Shown here in pieces: positions 37,961 to 47,321 of a DNA stretch of 64,000 nucleotides. The notes under the pieces are model-generated. The model saw only the letters and a program-made list of their open reading frames with translations. It made no database searches and was not told the DNA's origin. The translations under genes were made by a program, and so were the position numbers. This DNA comes from Marinobacter nitratireducens. GTDB taxonomy: Bacteria; Pseudomonadota; Gammaproteobacteria; Pseudomonadales; Oleiphilaceae. Location: positions 150,521 to 214,520 of the forward strand of contig NZ_ANIE01000002.1 in the NCBI RefSeq assembly GCF_000708045.1, given 5' to 3'. The stretch's first letter is position 1, and every line of letters begins with the position of its first letter.

Positions 37961-39712
37961 ATGAGGAGACGCCGTGATGCTTACTCCTGTGCTGCGGTTC
38001 TAGCGCTGACGGGTTGGCTCGCCGGATGTTCTGCGTTGCCAGCGGAGAACATGGGCTCGCGACCCGCACCGGATCAAAATGATAGTCAATGGCAGGTTGC
38101 TTGTTCCACTGAGCTTTCTCCGGGCCAGCGAGCTGAGCTGGACTCAATTGAATCCCTGATGGGAGCGTCTCGAAACTATGCGGCGCTGGCCCAGTTGGAG
38201 ACGCTGTCGTTCGACTCCCGGGAACACTGGCTGAGATGGGCGCAACTGCTTGCGAAAGTGGGGCAGTTGGATGACTCCCAGAACGCCTACAGCAAGATTG
38301 CAGAAGCGTGCAACATCCCAGAGGCATACCACGGTCTGGGCGTGGTCGCCCAGAAAGCCGGGAACCTCCGGGAGGGGCTGGATGCCCTGAAACAGGCCAA
38401 ACAGCTGGCGCCAGCAGATGCTGATATTCGCAATGATCTGGGTGTGGCACTTCTTCGTGATCAGCAGTTTGATGAGGCCGCATTTGAACTGAGAACCGCC
38501 TATGAGCTGGCGGAAGGGCAGCAGCGGATAGGCACCAACATGGTGGCCGCCTATTTCCTTCAGGGAGGTGAAGCTTCCGTTGGGCGCCTGCAGGAGGAGT
38601 TGCAGCTGAGCGATGAGCTCGTCAAAGCGGGAGTCAACTTTTCCCAGCGCTTCGAGGCTAACGACACCAAAGTCGCCGCCCAACAAGCGCAGTCTGCGGA
38701 TGCGAAGCCAGCCTCAAGTGTGGAGGTATCCCAGGCTGCCGACTCTTCATCCAAGGGGAATGGCTCCGCGCAAGTCCAGTCCAGTGAGGTTCAGGAAAGC
38801 CCGGTTACACAGCCTGGCAGTCCGATTACCGTGGCTGCGGATAACTCGGTGATTGATATCCAGCCCGGTCAGTGCTGGGTGAATGCCCAGATCCAGTCCC
38901 GTCCTGTTGAGGAGAGCATTCAGGTCAAGGTCAGGGATTCGGAGGTCAAACTCAAGGTGACGCCTGCCGAGTTCCGTCGTGGTATCAAGCGGGTTGTCAC
39001 CAAAGAGGGGACAAAGACCTACCGAGTGATCCCTCCGACCTACAAGGAAATCGAGGAAAAGGTTCTGGTCAAACCTGAGAGTAAGAGTCTTGTGGTTGAA
39101 CCTGCTGTCTACAAAACTGTTGAAGAGCAGGTGGTGATGGAAGAAGCCCGCACAGAGCTCGAGCCCTGTTCTACATCGGGCGCGACGGCATACGGTGCGA
39201 AGGTTGCGGCCATGGGGTTCTGCACCAAGGCGATTCCCGCCAAGACCAAGACCGTCAAAGTCACCAAGCTGGTCAAGCCTGAAACAACCCGCACAGAGGT
39301 TGTTCCTGCGGAGTACAAAACCGTGGTTCGTCGTGTTGTCGACAAGCCGGCCGAAGTTGTCCCGATTGAAACCCAGGATGAAATCGACAGTCTGGAAATC
39401 GCCGAATTGGTGAAGCCCGCGAAAGCGGAAGAAACCCGGGTTCCGGCGGTGGCTGTTGCCATGAACGTGCTGCGTTATGAGGGAAAACCTCAAATTGTTG
39501 CGCGTGAGGCGGTTTGTGATCGCGATCTTACCCGCGACATGGTTCGAGAGCTCCAGAAGAAGCTCGACGACCTGGGCTATCGCCCGGGAGAGCAGGACGG
39601 ATTGCCAGGCCCTGATACCATGGCTGCGCTTACCAAGTATCAGACTGACAAGGGGCTCGCTTCTGGTGCCTTGACGGTAGAGACCGCAAAGCAACTTGAA
39701 CTGATTGACTGA
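37961..39712 (+). CDS. TPR lipoprotein with VKP-rich repeats and C-terminal peptidoglycan-binding domain
   Basis: The 583-residue precursor has a lipoprotein signal peptide (ALTGWLAGCSALP, lipidated Cys23). TPR repeats cover about residues 50-190 (AYHGLGVVAQKAGNLREGLD; DIRNDLGVALLRDQQFDEAA), in a TadD-like style. A Ser/Gln-rich disordered linker leads to repeated beta modules of the pattern V-x-P-x-x-Y-K-x-V-x-x-x-V (VIPPTYKEIEEKV; VEPAVYKTVEEQVV; VVPAEYKTVVRRVV), about residues 330-480. It ends with a PG_binding_1-type domain (MVRELQKKLDDLGYRPGEQD). The layout suggests an outer-membrane lipoprotein bridging to peptidoglycan. Five or so Cys residues in the repeat part could form disulfides. 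No assigned function. Confidence 0.8.
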   Translation: MRRRRDAYSCAAVLALTGWLAGCSALPAENMGSRPAPDQNDSQWQVACSTELSPGQRAELDSIESLMGASRNYAALAQLETLSFDSREHWLRWAQLLAKVGQLDDSQNAYSKIAEACNIPEAYHGLGVVAQKAGNLREGLDALKQAKQLAPADADIRNDLGVALLRDQQFDEAAFELRTAYELAEGQQRIGTNMVAAYFLQGGEASVGRLQEELQLSDELVKAGVNFSQRFEANDTKVAAQQAQSADAKPASSVEVSQAADSSSKGNGSAQVQSSEVQESPVTQPGSPITVAADNSVIDIQPGQCWVNAQIQSRPVEESIQVKVRDSEVKLKVTPAEFRRGIKRVVTKEGTKTYRVIPPTYKEIEEKVLVKPESKSLVVEPAVYKTVEEQVVMEEARTELEPCSTSGATAYGAKVAAMGFCTKAIPAKTKTVKVTKLVKPETTRTEVVPAEYKTVVRRVVDKPAEVVPIETQDEIDSLEIAELVKPAKAEETRVPAVAVAMNVLRYEGKPQIVAREAVCDRDLTRDMVRELQKKLDDLGYRPGEQDGLPGPDTMAALTKYQTDKGLASGALTVETAKQLELID

Positions 39713-39724
39713 GCTCCTCCCAAA

Positions 39725-39751
39725 AGGCCGCCTGGAATCACCGGGCGGCCT
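39725..39751 (+). terminator. Terminator after the TPR lipoprotein gene
   Basis: An 11-pair stem AGGCCGCCTGG/CCGGGCGGCCT (one T-G pair) with loop AATCA is followed only by a weak T-rich stretch. The remaining sequence to 39939 shows no gene; a ribosome site GGAG lies ahead of the next ATG. Confidence 0.7.
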
Positions 39752-39939
39752 CCTAGTTTCCTCTCCTTAAAACCCTGATTTTTCCCTTTGCCTGCGCGAT
39801 CACTGGTACACGTCGCTGTCGGTTCCGTTCCGATTGTTAGCGTCATTTAGGCCAATTTTGAGTGTTTTGAGGTCAATGTGGGCCCGGCTCCTGCTCTTCA
39901 TAATGTGACGTAGTTTGCAATTATGGAGATATAAAAATA

Positions 39940-41937
39940 ATGAATCTGCGACTGAATGCCTTGGCTCTTACTGCCTGCTTTGCCCTGACCGCGTGTGGCG
40001 GTTCAGAGGGGGAAGTTCAGCAAACATCAGCATTATCACCGGAGCAACAAACGGCCGGCCAGGGTCAGCCCCCTGGTCAGGCTCATAATAAGACTCGCGC
40101 GACTCTGGGGAGCCGCGGCACCGAATCCCGGCTTGTGCCTGTTGAAACGTCGGGCAATACCGAGTGGCAAAGTTATGACCGCGAAGCGCTGTATTCCGAC
40201 ACGGTCAGCCTCGGCAACTTTTCCATCACCATGTCCGATGGCGTCAGACTGCTAGCGAAGGTTGTTGTTCCTGGTGTCGATGCAAACACGCCAGCCGCCG
40301 GCCCCTTTCCGGTTATTCTCACTCAGACTTCCTACAACTCGTCGGTTGGGCAGTTTGTTCCTGCAATCGGCGGCGCCAGCGAATACCTGATCAAACGAGG
40401 CTACGCTTCGGTTGTTGTCGATGTGCGCGGTACCGGCAATTCAGAGGGAAACTGGGAAGCGTTCGGCGAACGTGAACAGCAGGACTATGGTGAGGTCGTC
40501 GACTGGATCGTCGAGCAACCCTGGTCCAACGGCCGGGTTGGCCTGCAGGGCATCTCCTATCTTGGTATCACCGCCATCCTGACCGCTCAGCAACAGCATC
40601 CGGCGGTGAAGGCAGCGTTCCCAATCGTGCCCATCGGTGATGGATACCGGGACATCGTGTTTACCGGTGGAAACGTCAACGCCACCTTTATCCCGCTATG
40701 GATGGGTGCGGTCACCGGTCTTGGCATTTTGCCGCTTGAGCAGCTGTCCACTATGGGGGTTGGTGCCTTTGTGGGCTCGATTCCTGATCGCCTCGAAGGG
40801 CTCATCCTCGATTTCCAGGTGCCAACGATTCTGAACGCGCTCCTTGGTGAGAAAGAAACGGTTTTTGACGAGGGGTTCTGGGATATTCGCTCCCCTATTG
40901 AGGGAGCTGAGAAGATCAACGTACCCACCTTTATTGTTGGCGGACTGAATGACATCTTCCAGCGCAGCGAGCCGCTGTGGTACGAACGCCTTAAAGGTCA
41001 GGTGCCCGTCAAGCTGTTGATTGGTCCCTGGACGCACATCGAAGCGGCAGGGTTACCCTCCGATGGCCTGCCAGCCGATGGCGTGCCGGAAATCAACAAA
41101 CTGCAACTTCAGTGGTTTGATCAATACGTTATGGGGCTGAACACCCGCGTGGAAAATCAGCCCAACGTGACCCAGTACGTGACAGGCCTTGAGCGTTACG
41201 AAACCACGACTGACTGGCCGCATCCTGACATGCAGGCTGAGCGTTTCTATCTGAACGCGGGCGGTGCGTTCACCCAGGGGCAGTTGGTGGGATCCGTTCC
41301 GGCTGAAGAAACTACCGTGTCGACTCTACAGCAGCCGCTGAACGGCCTTTGCTCTTTCAGCACTACGCAATGGACCATTGGAGCCACCGGATTCATTCCG
41401 CTGCCATGTTTCGAGTCTAACGATGCGTCTGAGCTCGCGTCTCTGAAATTTGAGATGCCGGCAGGTGAGGATGGTCTCTACCTCAATGGTCCGATGATGG
41501 CGGATCTCTGGGTCTCATCGACGGCCCGTGATGTTCAGCTGTCGGTGCGGATCGATCTGGTAGCGCCGAGCGGGGTCTCAGAGCCCATCAGCAATGGCTT
41601 GATGACGGCCAGCATGCAATCCATTGATGAATCCCGCTCACGGTATGACAACGGCATCATGCTTCAGCCATGGCATACTTTCCGGGCAGGAGATCGGGAG
41701 ATGCTGACGCCGTTGGAGCCGAAGAAAGTTTCAGTTGAGATCTTCCCTTCGAGCGCCTATGTACCGCCGGGTTCCAGTTTGCGCGTGTCGGTCAGCACCA
41801 GCAATGCCCCCCAGGGACTGCCGCCCTTGTTGCAGCTGCTGGACTCCGTGTTGGGTGTTATGACTCTGCACATGGGACCGGACACGCCATCCAGCATTAC
41901 GCTTCCGGTCGTTCCGTCCGGGACTATTGCCCAGTAA
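39940..41937 (+). CDS. CocE/NonD-family alpha/beta-hydrolase lipoprotein
   Basis: The 665-residue precursor has a lipoprotein signal with Cys19 (FALTACGGSEG). A Gln/Pro-rich spacer leads to an S15/CocE hydrolase domain. The catalytic triad is visible: Ser206 in GLQGISYLGITA, Asp338 in GGLNDIFQ, and His366 in GPWTHIEAAG. DVRGTGNSEG is the expected upstream motif. A C-terminal PepX_C jelly-roll follows (ASELASLKFEMPAGEDGLYL onwards). It probably acts as an esterase, acylase or dipeptidyl peptidase at the cell envelope; the substrate is unknown. Confidence 0.9.
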   Translation: MNLRLNALALTACFALTACGGSEGEVQQTSALSPEQQTAGQGQPPGQAHNKTRATLGSRGTESRLVPVETSGNTEWQSYDREALYSDTVSLGNFSITMSDGVRLLAKVVVPGVDANTPAAGPFPVILTQTSYNSSVGQFVPAIGGASEYLIKRGYASVVVDVRGTGNSEGNWEAFGEREQQDYGEVVDWIVEQPWSNGRVGLQGISYLGITAILTAQQQHPAVKAAFPIVPIGDGYRDIVFTGGNVNATFIPLWMGAVTGLGILPLEQLSTMGVGAFVGSIPDRLEGLILDFQVPTILNALLGEKETVFDEGFWDIRSPIEGAEKINVPTFIVGGLNDIFQRSEPLWYERLKGQVPVKLLIGPWTHIEAAGLPSDGLPADGVPEINKLQLQWFDQYVMGLNTRVENQPNVTQYVTGLERYETTTDWPHPDMQAERFYLNAGGAFTQGQLVGSVPAEETTVSTLQQPLNGLCSFSTTQWTIGATGFIPLPCFESNDASELASLKFEMPAGEDGLYLNGPMMADLWVSSTARDVQLSVRIDLVAPSGVSEPISNGLMTASMQSIDESRSRYDNGIMLQPWHTFRAGDREMLTPLEPKKVSVEIFPSSAYVPPGSSLRVSVSTSNAPQGLPPLLQLLDSVLGVMTLHMGPDTPSSITLPVVPSGTIAQ

Positions 41938-41949
41938 TCACGGTTAAGG

Positions 41950-41975
41950 CGGGGGAGGGCGCAGTCCCTCCCCCG
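41950..41975. terminator. Hairpin between convergent hydrolase and amidase genes
   Basis: A perfect 10-bp GC-rich stem CGGGGGAGGG/CCCTCCCCCG with a 6-base loop lies between the two convergent stops. There is no T-run on either side, so its termination strength is uncertain. Confidence 0.5.
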
Positions 41976-41998
41976 ACGACCTCAGCAATGAGATCGGC

Positions 41999-43474
41999 TT
42001 AAAAGTTGGTAGGCGGTTTGAATCCCGCCAATCCAGCCTCTTCCAGCAATTGCCCAAAACGGATGGTCGTCAGATCCTTTCCCGGAGCGCCGATTACCTG
42101 GATGTTGTAAGGCAGGCCCTCTTTATTGCGGCCAATGGGAACCGAGGTTGCCGGTAATCCCAACAGGGTTGCCATGGCAATCCAGCAGAACTGGTCCATA
42201 TAGGCTTTCTGCTTTCCGGCAACCTCAATGCGCCGCTTGAACACGGGCTCGCTGTGGTCATGAGGGATGGCGACCGTCGGTGTAACCGGGGTCAGCAGCA
42301 CGTCAATCTCGTCGAACAGTGACGCGATCTGGGCCCGCATCTTTTCCCGTTTCTCACTCCATTGCGTCCATTCATAAATCGGCTGGTTGACACCTCGGGC
42401 GTATTCGCCAATGCCGGGAGTGACCGGACCAAACAGATGCAGGTAACGCTCAAGCCGCGCAATCCACTTCATTTGTCGGCGCATGCCCGGTTTCAGCGAG
42501 GTGCCAATCAGACTGCCAAGCAGATTGAAGTAGGCGGGCAGAATGTGCTCCAGGCTAAGCAGGGGGTGTTGTGCTTTTGTCACCAGTGCTCCCTGGCTCT
42601 CCAGCGCTTTTGAAAGGTTTTCATACCCAGTAGTGATCTCCTCTTCCACCGGGCAAAGTGGGTCCCTGAACCAGGTTCCTACCCGGACCTGGTCCAGTCG
42701 CTGGAATTCCGGCGCCGTCATCTTGAGGTTCCAGTTGTCGCTGTCCTGAGGGCGCGGTCCAGCAATCACTTTCAGGAGAAGCTCCAGGTCTTTACTGTTG
42801 CGTGCAAGAGGACCGCCCTCGGCCAGATCCGGTTGCGATTGCGTGCCGGGAGGCCCGGGGATGTGGCCACGAAACGAGACCAGCCCCCGGCTGGGTTTGT
42901 GTCCAAAGACACCACAGAAGTGAGCGGGGGTTCGTATGGAGCCTGCCAGATCACTACCCACTTCCAGCGGTGTGAACCCGCTTGCCAGTGCTGCTGCGGC
43001 TCCTCCGGATGAGCCGCCCGGAGTTCGCGCAGGGTCGTACGGGTTCTGCGTGACCCCGAACAGCTTGTTATAGCTCTGCACGTCCGAGGCGTAGAGTGGC
43101 ACATTAGTCTTGCCCAGAATGATCGCGCCTGCATCCTCCAGGCGCCTGATGACATCCGCATGGCGTTGGGGACGGTGGTCCTTCAGGGCCGGCGCGCCGG
43201 CAGTGCAGGTCATACCTGCTACTTCCCATGTGTCCTTGACCGTTAGCGGCAGACCGTGGAGTGGTCCGTTGGACTGTCCGCTGTTACGGAGCCGATCGGC
43301 TTCCCGGGCTTTTTCAAGAGCCCCTTCTTTGTCCACAGCGATAACGGCGTTCACCAGAGAGTTATGTTCCTGAATTCTTACGAGTAGTGCCTGGACGAGC
43401 TGTTCGCTCGTTATCTTTCCGGTGTCCAGCTGCTGCAGCAGCGCGTGAGCCGGTTGGTAGTAGATTGCATCCAT
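41999..43474 (-). CDS. Amidase-signature family amidase
   Basis: The 491-residue enzyme is of the GatA/FAAH family. The Ser-Ser-Lys catalytic set is present: Lys80 in GLPLTVKDTWEV, Ser155 in TPGGSSGGAA, Ser179 in VGSDLAGSIRTPA. It lacks the gatB/gatC neighbours of the Glu-tRNA amidotransferase and is of the stand-alone amidase type that hydrolyses linear amides. It follows the voltage-sensor-like gene by 36 bases on the same strand and may be co-transcribed. Substrate unknown. Confidence 0.92.
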   Translation of the reverse strand: MDAIYYQPAHALLQQLDTGKITSEQLVQALLVRIQEHNSLVNAVIAVDKEGALEKAREADRLRNSGQSNGPLHGLPLTVKDTWEVAGMTCTAGAPALKDHRPQRHADVIRRLEDAGAIILGKTNVPLYASDVQSYNKLFGVTQNPYDPARTPGGSSGGAAAALASGFTPLEVGSDLAGSIRTPAHFCGVFGHKPSRGLVSFRGHIPGPPGTQSQPDLAEGGPLARNSKDLELLLKVIAGPRPQDSDNWNLKMTAPEFQRLDQVRVGTWFRDPLCPVEEEITTGYENLSKALESQGALVTKAQHPLLSLEHILPAYFNLLGSLIGTSLKPGMRRQMKWIARLERYLHLFGPVTPGIGEYARGVNQPIYEWTQWSEKREKMRAQIASLFDEIDVLLTPVTPTVAIPHDHSEPVFKRRIEVAGKQKAYMDQFCWIAMATLLGLPATSVPIGRNKEGLPYNIQVIGAPGKDLTTIRFGQLLEEAGLAGFKPPTNF

Positions 43475-43510
43475 CGGGATTCTCTTATTATTGGGTTTTT
43501 ACTCTGGCGG

Positions 43511-44518
43511 TCAGGGCATGTCTTCGCGCCAGTATTTCACTCGCACCTGTTCCTTGATGGCATCGATGATCTCAAGGATCAGGTTGATCAGCGCTTCATT
43601 CTGGCTGTCATCTGCCTCGACCTGATCCGGTGTGGGTAGGAAGACATTCACGATGTCTTCGATAAAGGCGTGATTGGTTGCTGATGCCAGGTCTTCCAGA
43701 ATCTCGTGGATCACGTTTGCGACAATGTCGCCCACGGCCTCTTCGAGTGTTTCCTGGATCGTGGGGCCCACCACCGGCAGAAACTTCAGCCGGGACAATT
43801 CCAGGTTTTGCTGCAGCGCTGTGTCTACACGGTCTTCCAGGTAGCTGCGCAGGGCACCTCGATTGGGGATGTAGCCCTCACTGGCGGCCTCAGCCACGCG
43901 ACTGGATATCCAATCGGCGAGCATTTCACGCCTCGGATAGAGAATGTCCTGTTGGATTCGATCAAAAAGGGGAGACCCGCGCTGAACTTCCTGCTGGACA
44001 CCGCTCAGTACCTTGAGAACGATACGGTCGGACAGCTCCTCCATAAAGGCTTCGTAGTAGAAATTGACGAAGCGGTAAATGCGCGAGCGGGTGATGTCGA
44101 TGATCTTGTACTGGTGCAATCGGTAAATGATGGAGATCACCCGCAGTATCCGCAGGAAGCGAAGGCTGCCCACTGGAATGCAGCCGATCAGGTCGTACCA
44201 GTGAATAAACGGATAGAAGTACCATCGGTCATAGATGCCGGCCTTGATGGCATAGCCCCAGCGCAGGAAAAACTCGCTCAGGAAAATGCTGACAAACACC
44301 ATGTCATAGAAAATGAAGTTTTCGTGGATCGGGTGGTAAAGAGCCCGGAAGGCTGGCACCTGCTCTTGGAGAAGGTTCTGAATGGCAATAAAACCGTAGA
44401 TGGAATCCCAGATGATCAGCGCGAGGTTGATGATCAACAACCCCAGCATCAGGAAGTCGATGGTGAACCAGATCAGCTGATGACTGGACTTCAGATTCTC
44501 TCGATTAATGTGGAGCAT
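43511..44518 (-). CDS. Voltage-sensor-like inner-membrane protein without an obvious pore
   Basis: The 335-residue protein has three to four hydrophobic segments in its first 140 residues (about 15-45, 70-90, 100-117). A basic S4-like helix then carries Arg120, Arg123 and Arg126 at every third position (GSLRFLRILRVISIIYRLHQ). This resembles the voltage-sensor domain of ion channels, but no S5-pore-S6 unit follows. The remaining about 190 residues are charged, helical and probably cytosolic, with amphipathic repeats (LPVVGPTIQETLEEAVGDIV). Function unknown; a sensor or proton-channel-like role is speculative. Confidence 0.6.
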   Translation of the reverse strand: MLHINRENLKSSHQLIWFTIDFLMLGLLIINLALIIWDSIYGFIAIQNLLQEQVPAFRALYHPIHENFIFYDMVFVSIFLSEFFLRWGYAIKAGIYDRWYFYPFIHWYDLIGCIPVGSLRFLRILRVISIIYRLHQYKIIDITRSRIYRFVNFYYEAFMEELSDRIVLKVLSGVQQEVQRGSPLFDRIQQDILYPRREMLADWISSRVAEAASEGYIPNRGALRSYLEDRVDTALQQNLELSRLKFLPVVGPTIQETLEEAVGDIVANVIHEILEDLASATNHAFIEDIVNVFLPTPDQVEADDSQNEALINLILEIIDAIKEQVRVKYWREDMP

Positions 44519-44533
44519 TCAGAACTTCCGGAT

Positions 44534-44565
44534 ACCTGTCAGGAGTTTACGAGCTCCTGACAGGT
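44534..44565. terminator. Strong hairpin after the acyl-CoA dehydrogenase pair
   Basis: A perfect 12-bp stem ACCTGTCAGGAG/CTCCTGACAGGT with an 8-base loop lies just downstream of the dehydrogenase stop on the minus strand. It is not followed by a T-run. It probably separates the dehydrogenase unit from the downstream membrane-protein/amidase unit. Confidence 0.5.
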
Positions 44566-44569
44566 TAGC

Positions 44570-45781
44570 TTATTTCAGCTCCGCGGACGACTTGCCGAGC
44601 AGGCGGCGGGCAATAATCAGCAACTGGATCTGTTGGGTACCTTCAAAAATATCGAGAATTTTCGAGTCTCGAGACCATTTTTCCAAGAGTTCTGTTTCTC
44701 CATAGCCAACACCAGAGCAAAGCTCAACGCAGCGCAGGGTGATCCTGTTTCCCACGCGACCAGCCTTTGCTTTGGCCATGGAGGCCTCCACGGAGTTGGG
44801 TTTGCCATTATCGGCCATCCAGGCGGCTCTCAGGGTTAACAGGCGCGCGGCCTCCAGTTCCGCTTCCATGAGCTGTAACTCGCGGGAAGCGGCTGGCAGG
44901 TTCCAGGTCTGTAGTTGATAGTCTGTGTTGAGGCCGACACCGCTGAGAATTTCTTTGGTCTTTTCGAGCGCCGCGGAGGCGACCCCAATGGCCATTCCGG
45001 CAACAACGGGGCGGGTGTTGTCAAACGTCTGCATGGCACCGGCGAAACCTTTGTCGACGCTGATGTCCGGGTTTCCCAGCAGATTCGCCTTCGGCACACG
45101 GCAGTTCTCGAATCGGATGGCGGCCGTATCCGAAGCGCGTATTCCCAATTTCTTCTCCAGACGCTCGACCGTCATACCGGGCGTACCTTTTTCAACCACA
45201 AAAGATTTGATGGCAGCCCGCCCCAGGGAGCGATCCAGCGTTGCCCAGACCACCACGGCATCGGCGCGGTCCCCGGCAGTCACGTAGATCTTCTCGCCGT
45301 TTATGACGTAGTGGTCGCCATCCTCGGTTGCGGTTGTGCGGATGGCGGCGGAATCTGAACCGGCGCCTGGCTCTGTGATGGCCATGGCTGCCCAGGTGTT
45401 GCCAAACCGGGCCAGCTGTTCTTCATTGGCGACGGCAGCGATGGCGGAATTCCCCAGCCCCTGGCGAGGAATCGACAGGGCCAGGCCAACATCACCGCGG
45501 CACAGTTCGATCAGTCCCAGTACGGTTTTCATGTTGGTTCCGTTACGGTTGCCGGTCTCTCCATTGCCCGCACCGGAGCGGGCCAGTTTACCGGCTCCGG
45601 CTCCGCCATCCCCGGCACCATCGTTCATGCCGTCCATGATGGTGGCGAACATATCCAGCTCGTGGGGATAAGCGTGTTCCGCACGGTCATACTTGCGGGA
45701 AATGGGGCGAAAGACCTCGTTTGCAACCTGCCGAGCCTGGTGAATCAGGGGGGCGAATTTGCTGGGTGTTTCCAGAAACAT
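44570..45781 (-). CDS. Acyl-CoA dehydrogenase (second of pair)
   Basis: The 403-residue flavoprotein catalyses alpha,beta-dehydrogenation of acyl-CoA thioesters. FAD/substrate motifs are MAITEPGAGSDSAAIRTTAT, YVTAGDRADAVVVWATL and the C-terminal IFEGTQQIQLLIIARRLLG. ATG 45781 has AAGGAG eight bases upstream and is preferred to the longer frame, whose first 55 codons have no family match. An unusual Gly/Asn-rich insert (about residues 55-85: DGAGDGGAGAGKLARSGAGN) interrupts the N-terminal helical domain. It lies 23 bases downstream of a second dehydrogenase gene. Chain-length specificity cannot be read from the sequence. Confidence 0.92.
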   Translation of the reverse strand: MFLETPSKFAPLIHQARQVANEVFRPISRKYDRAEHAYPHELDMFATIMDGMNDGAGDGGAGAGKLARSGAGNGETGNRNGTNMKTVLGLIELCRGDVGLALSIPRQGLGNSAIAAVANEEQLARFGNTWAAMAITEPGAGSDSAAIRTTATEDGDHYVINGEKIYVTAGDRADAVVVWATLDRSLGRAAIKSFVVEKGTPGMTVERLEKKLGIRASDTAAIRFENCRVPKANLLGNPDISVDKGFAGAMQTFDNTRPVVAGMAIGVASAALEKTKEILSGVGLNTDYQLQTWNLPAASRELQLMEAELEAARLLTLRAAWMADNGKPNSVEASMAKAKAGRVGNRITLRCVELCSGVGYGETELLEKWSRDSKILDIFEGTQQIQLLIIARRLLGKSSAELK

Positions 45782-45804
45782 GGCGATCTCCTTGAAAATG
45801 GTAG

Positions 45805-47109
45805 TCAGGCGTGCAGGCCGCCATGCAGGATGGCAACGGAGCGCAGATCCCGGTACCAGCGCTCGACCGGATGCTCTTTGACGAACCCGTGGCCACCGAG
45901 AAGCTGGACGGCGTTGGTACCGATTTCCATTGCTTTTTCGTTGCACAGAACCCGGGCCAGACAGGCTTCGCGATGGAACGTCTGCGCCGTTTCTGCGCGG
46001 CTCGCAGCCCTCCAGGTCACCAGACGCATACTGTCGGTTTCAATGGCCAGGTTGCTGATCATGAATGCCACTGACTGGCGGTGACTGATCGGTTCACCGA
46101 AGGCTTCACGTTCGTTGCAGTAGGGGATCGTATAGTCGAGAGCGGCTTGGGCCGTGCCGATGGCCAGGCCACATCGCATCAGGGAGCCCTGATCGAGAAA
46201 GGCCTGATAATCAAACGTGTCGTCGCCGAGCAGAGCGTCCTGTGGGAGTTCGACATTGTTCAGGGTGAGTCTGGCGGGTTGTGATGCCCTGAGCCCCATG
46301 GTTGCTTCCGCGCTAAGCTCTATTCCTGCCTGGGTGCCCTCGATAATAAATACCTTGGGCGTGCCGTGGAGAAGGGCCGAAACGAGAATTAGATCGCTTT
46401 GGGCACCCAGAACCACGCAATGCTTTAGTCCATTGAGCCGGTAGCCATTTTGCGTGGGAACGGCTTCTGTGGTCGGCGTCATGGGGTCGAAAAGAGGTGC
46501 AGGCTCATCCACTGCAATGGTGGCAACTGGGGGCTGGCCCTCACAGAATGCAGGCAGGTAGCGTGATTGTTGCTCTCCTGTACCCCATTGGCTGATGGCC
46601 TGTGCGACGCTGAAGGGTGCCAGCAGAGCCACGGCCAGAGACATGTCGCCCCAGGCCAGTTGTTCAGCGATGAGGACGCTGGTGGTCGGGGATATCGAAT
46701 CTGCCACGCCACCGAATTCGGCAGGAACCGCATACAGCGTCAGACCCAGTTCAGCGGCAGATTCAAAAACATCAGCCGGAATTGCCGCCGCTTCATCGGC
46801 GGTGGCGGCGTTTTCCCTGAGAACGTCTCGGGCAAACCGGCCTACGGTGTCGACAATCATTTGCTGGTCGTCGTCCAGCGCTAGATCAAACAACGCCGGT
46901 TTGGCTTTTCCCGGCAGTTTCTTGCGGGGCAGCCAGCTACTGACACGATTGAATTCCCGGCCGGCCAGGGCGATGGTTCGAAAGCCTGCCCGGGTCCCGT
47001 GGTAGGCAGTCTTTTCCACGCTGGATCGCAATCCCAAGCGATCCAGCAGGGGGCTAGCGGCCAGACGGGTCATCGCCGAGAGGGCCATTCCGATGGGATC
47101 CCTAGTCAT
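45805..47109 (-). CDS. Acyl-CoA dehydrogenase (first of pair)
   Basis: The 434-residue protein has an about 70-residue N-terminal extension before the dehydrogenase fold (LALDDDQQMIVDTVGRFARD). Family segments include YAVPAEFGGVADSISPTTSV, LPQDALLGDD, YCNEREAFGEPISHRQSVAF and QLLGGHGFVKEHPVERWYRD. The flavin-site MAITEP-type motif is replaced by ATIAVDEPAPLF, so it is the more divergent of the two. The pair probably forms a heteromeric or sequential dehydrogenase unit (inference). The operon starts here; the 212-base region upstream to tamA holds divergent promoters not clearly resolved. Confidence 0.9.
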   Translation of the reverse strand: MTRDPIGMALSAMTRLAASPLLDRLGLRSSVEKTAYHGTRAGFRTIALAGREFNRVSSWLPRKKLPGKAKPALFDLALDDDQQMIVDTVGRFARDVLRENAATADEAAAIPADVFESAAELGLTLYAVPAEFGGVADSISPTTSVLIAEQLAWGDMSLAVALLAPFSVAQAISQWGTGEQQSRYLPAFCEGQPPVATIAVDEPAPLFDPMTPTTEAVPTQNGYRLNGLKHCVVLGAQSDLILVSALLHGTPKVFIIEGTQAGIELSAEATMGLRASQPARLTLNNVELPQDALLGDDTFDYQAFLDQGSLMRCGLAIGTAQAALDYTIPYCNEREAFGEPISHRQSVAFMISNLAIETDSMRLVTWRAASRAETAQTFHREACLARVLCNEKAMEIGTNAVQLLGGHGFVKEHPVERWYRDLRSVAILHGGLHA

Positions 47110-47321
47110 GATTGGCTCCTTGATTTAATTATTGTTGTCCCGGCTTTCAGTCCGGCTGATGAGTAGGATCATGGGCGGGACTGAACGGTGAACCATTGGC
47201 GAAAGAAACGCCGAATGGTGGCAAAATGGTCAACGGTCATTTAACTTGACCTCTCGACACCTGGCTCTCACGCTGTGTAGCGTAAGGCTCTGTTATCACT
47301 CCATTTACTGAAGCATTCTGA

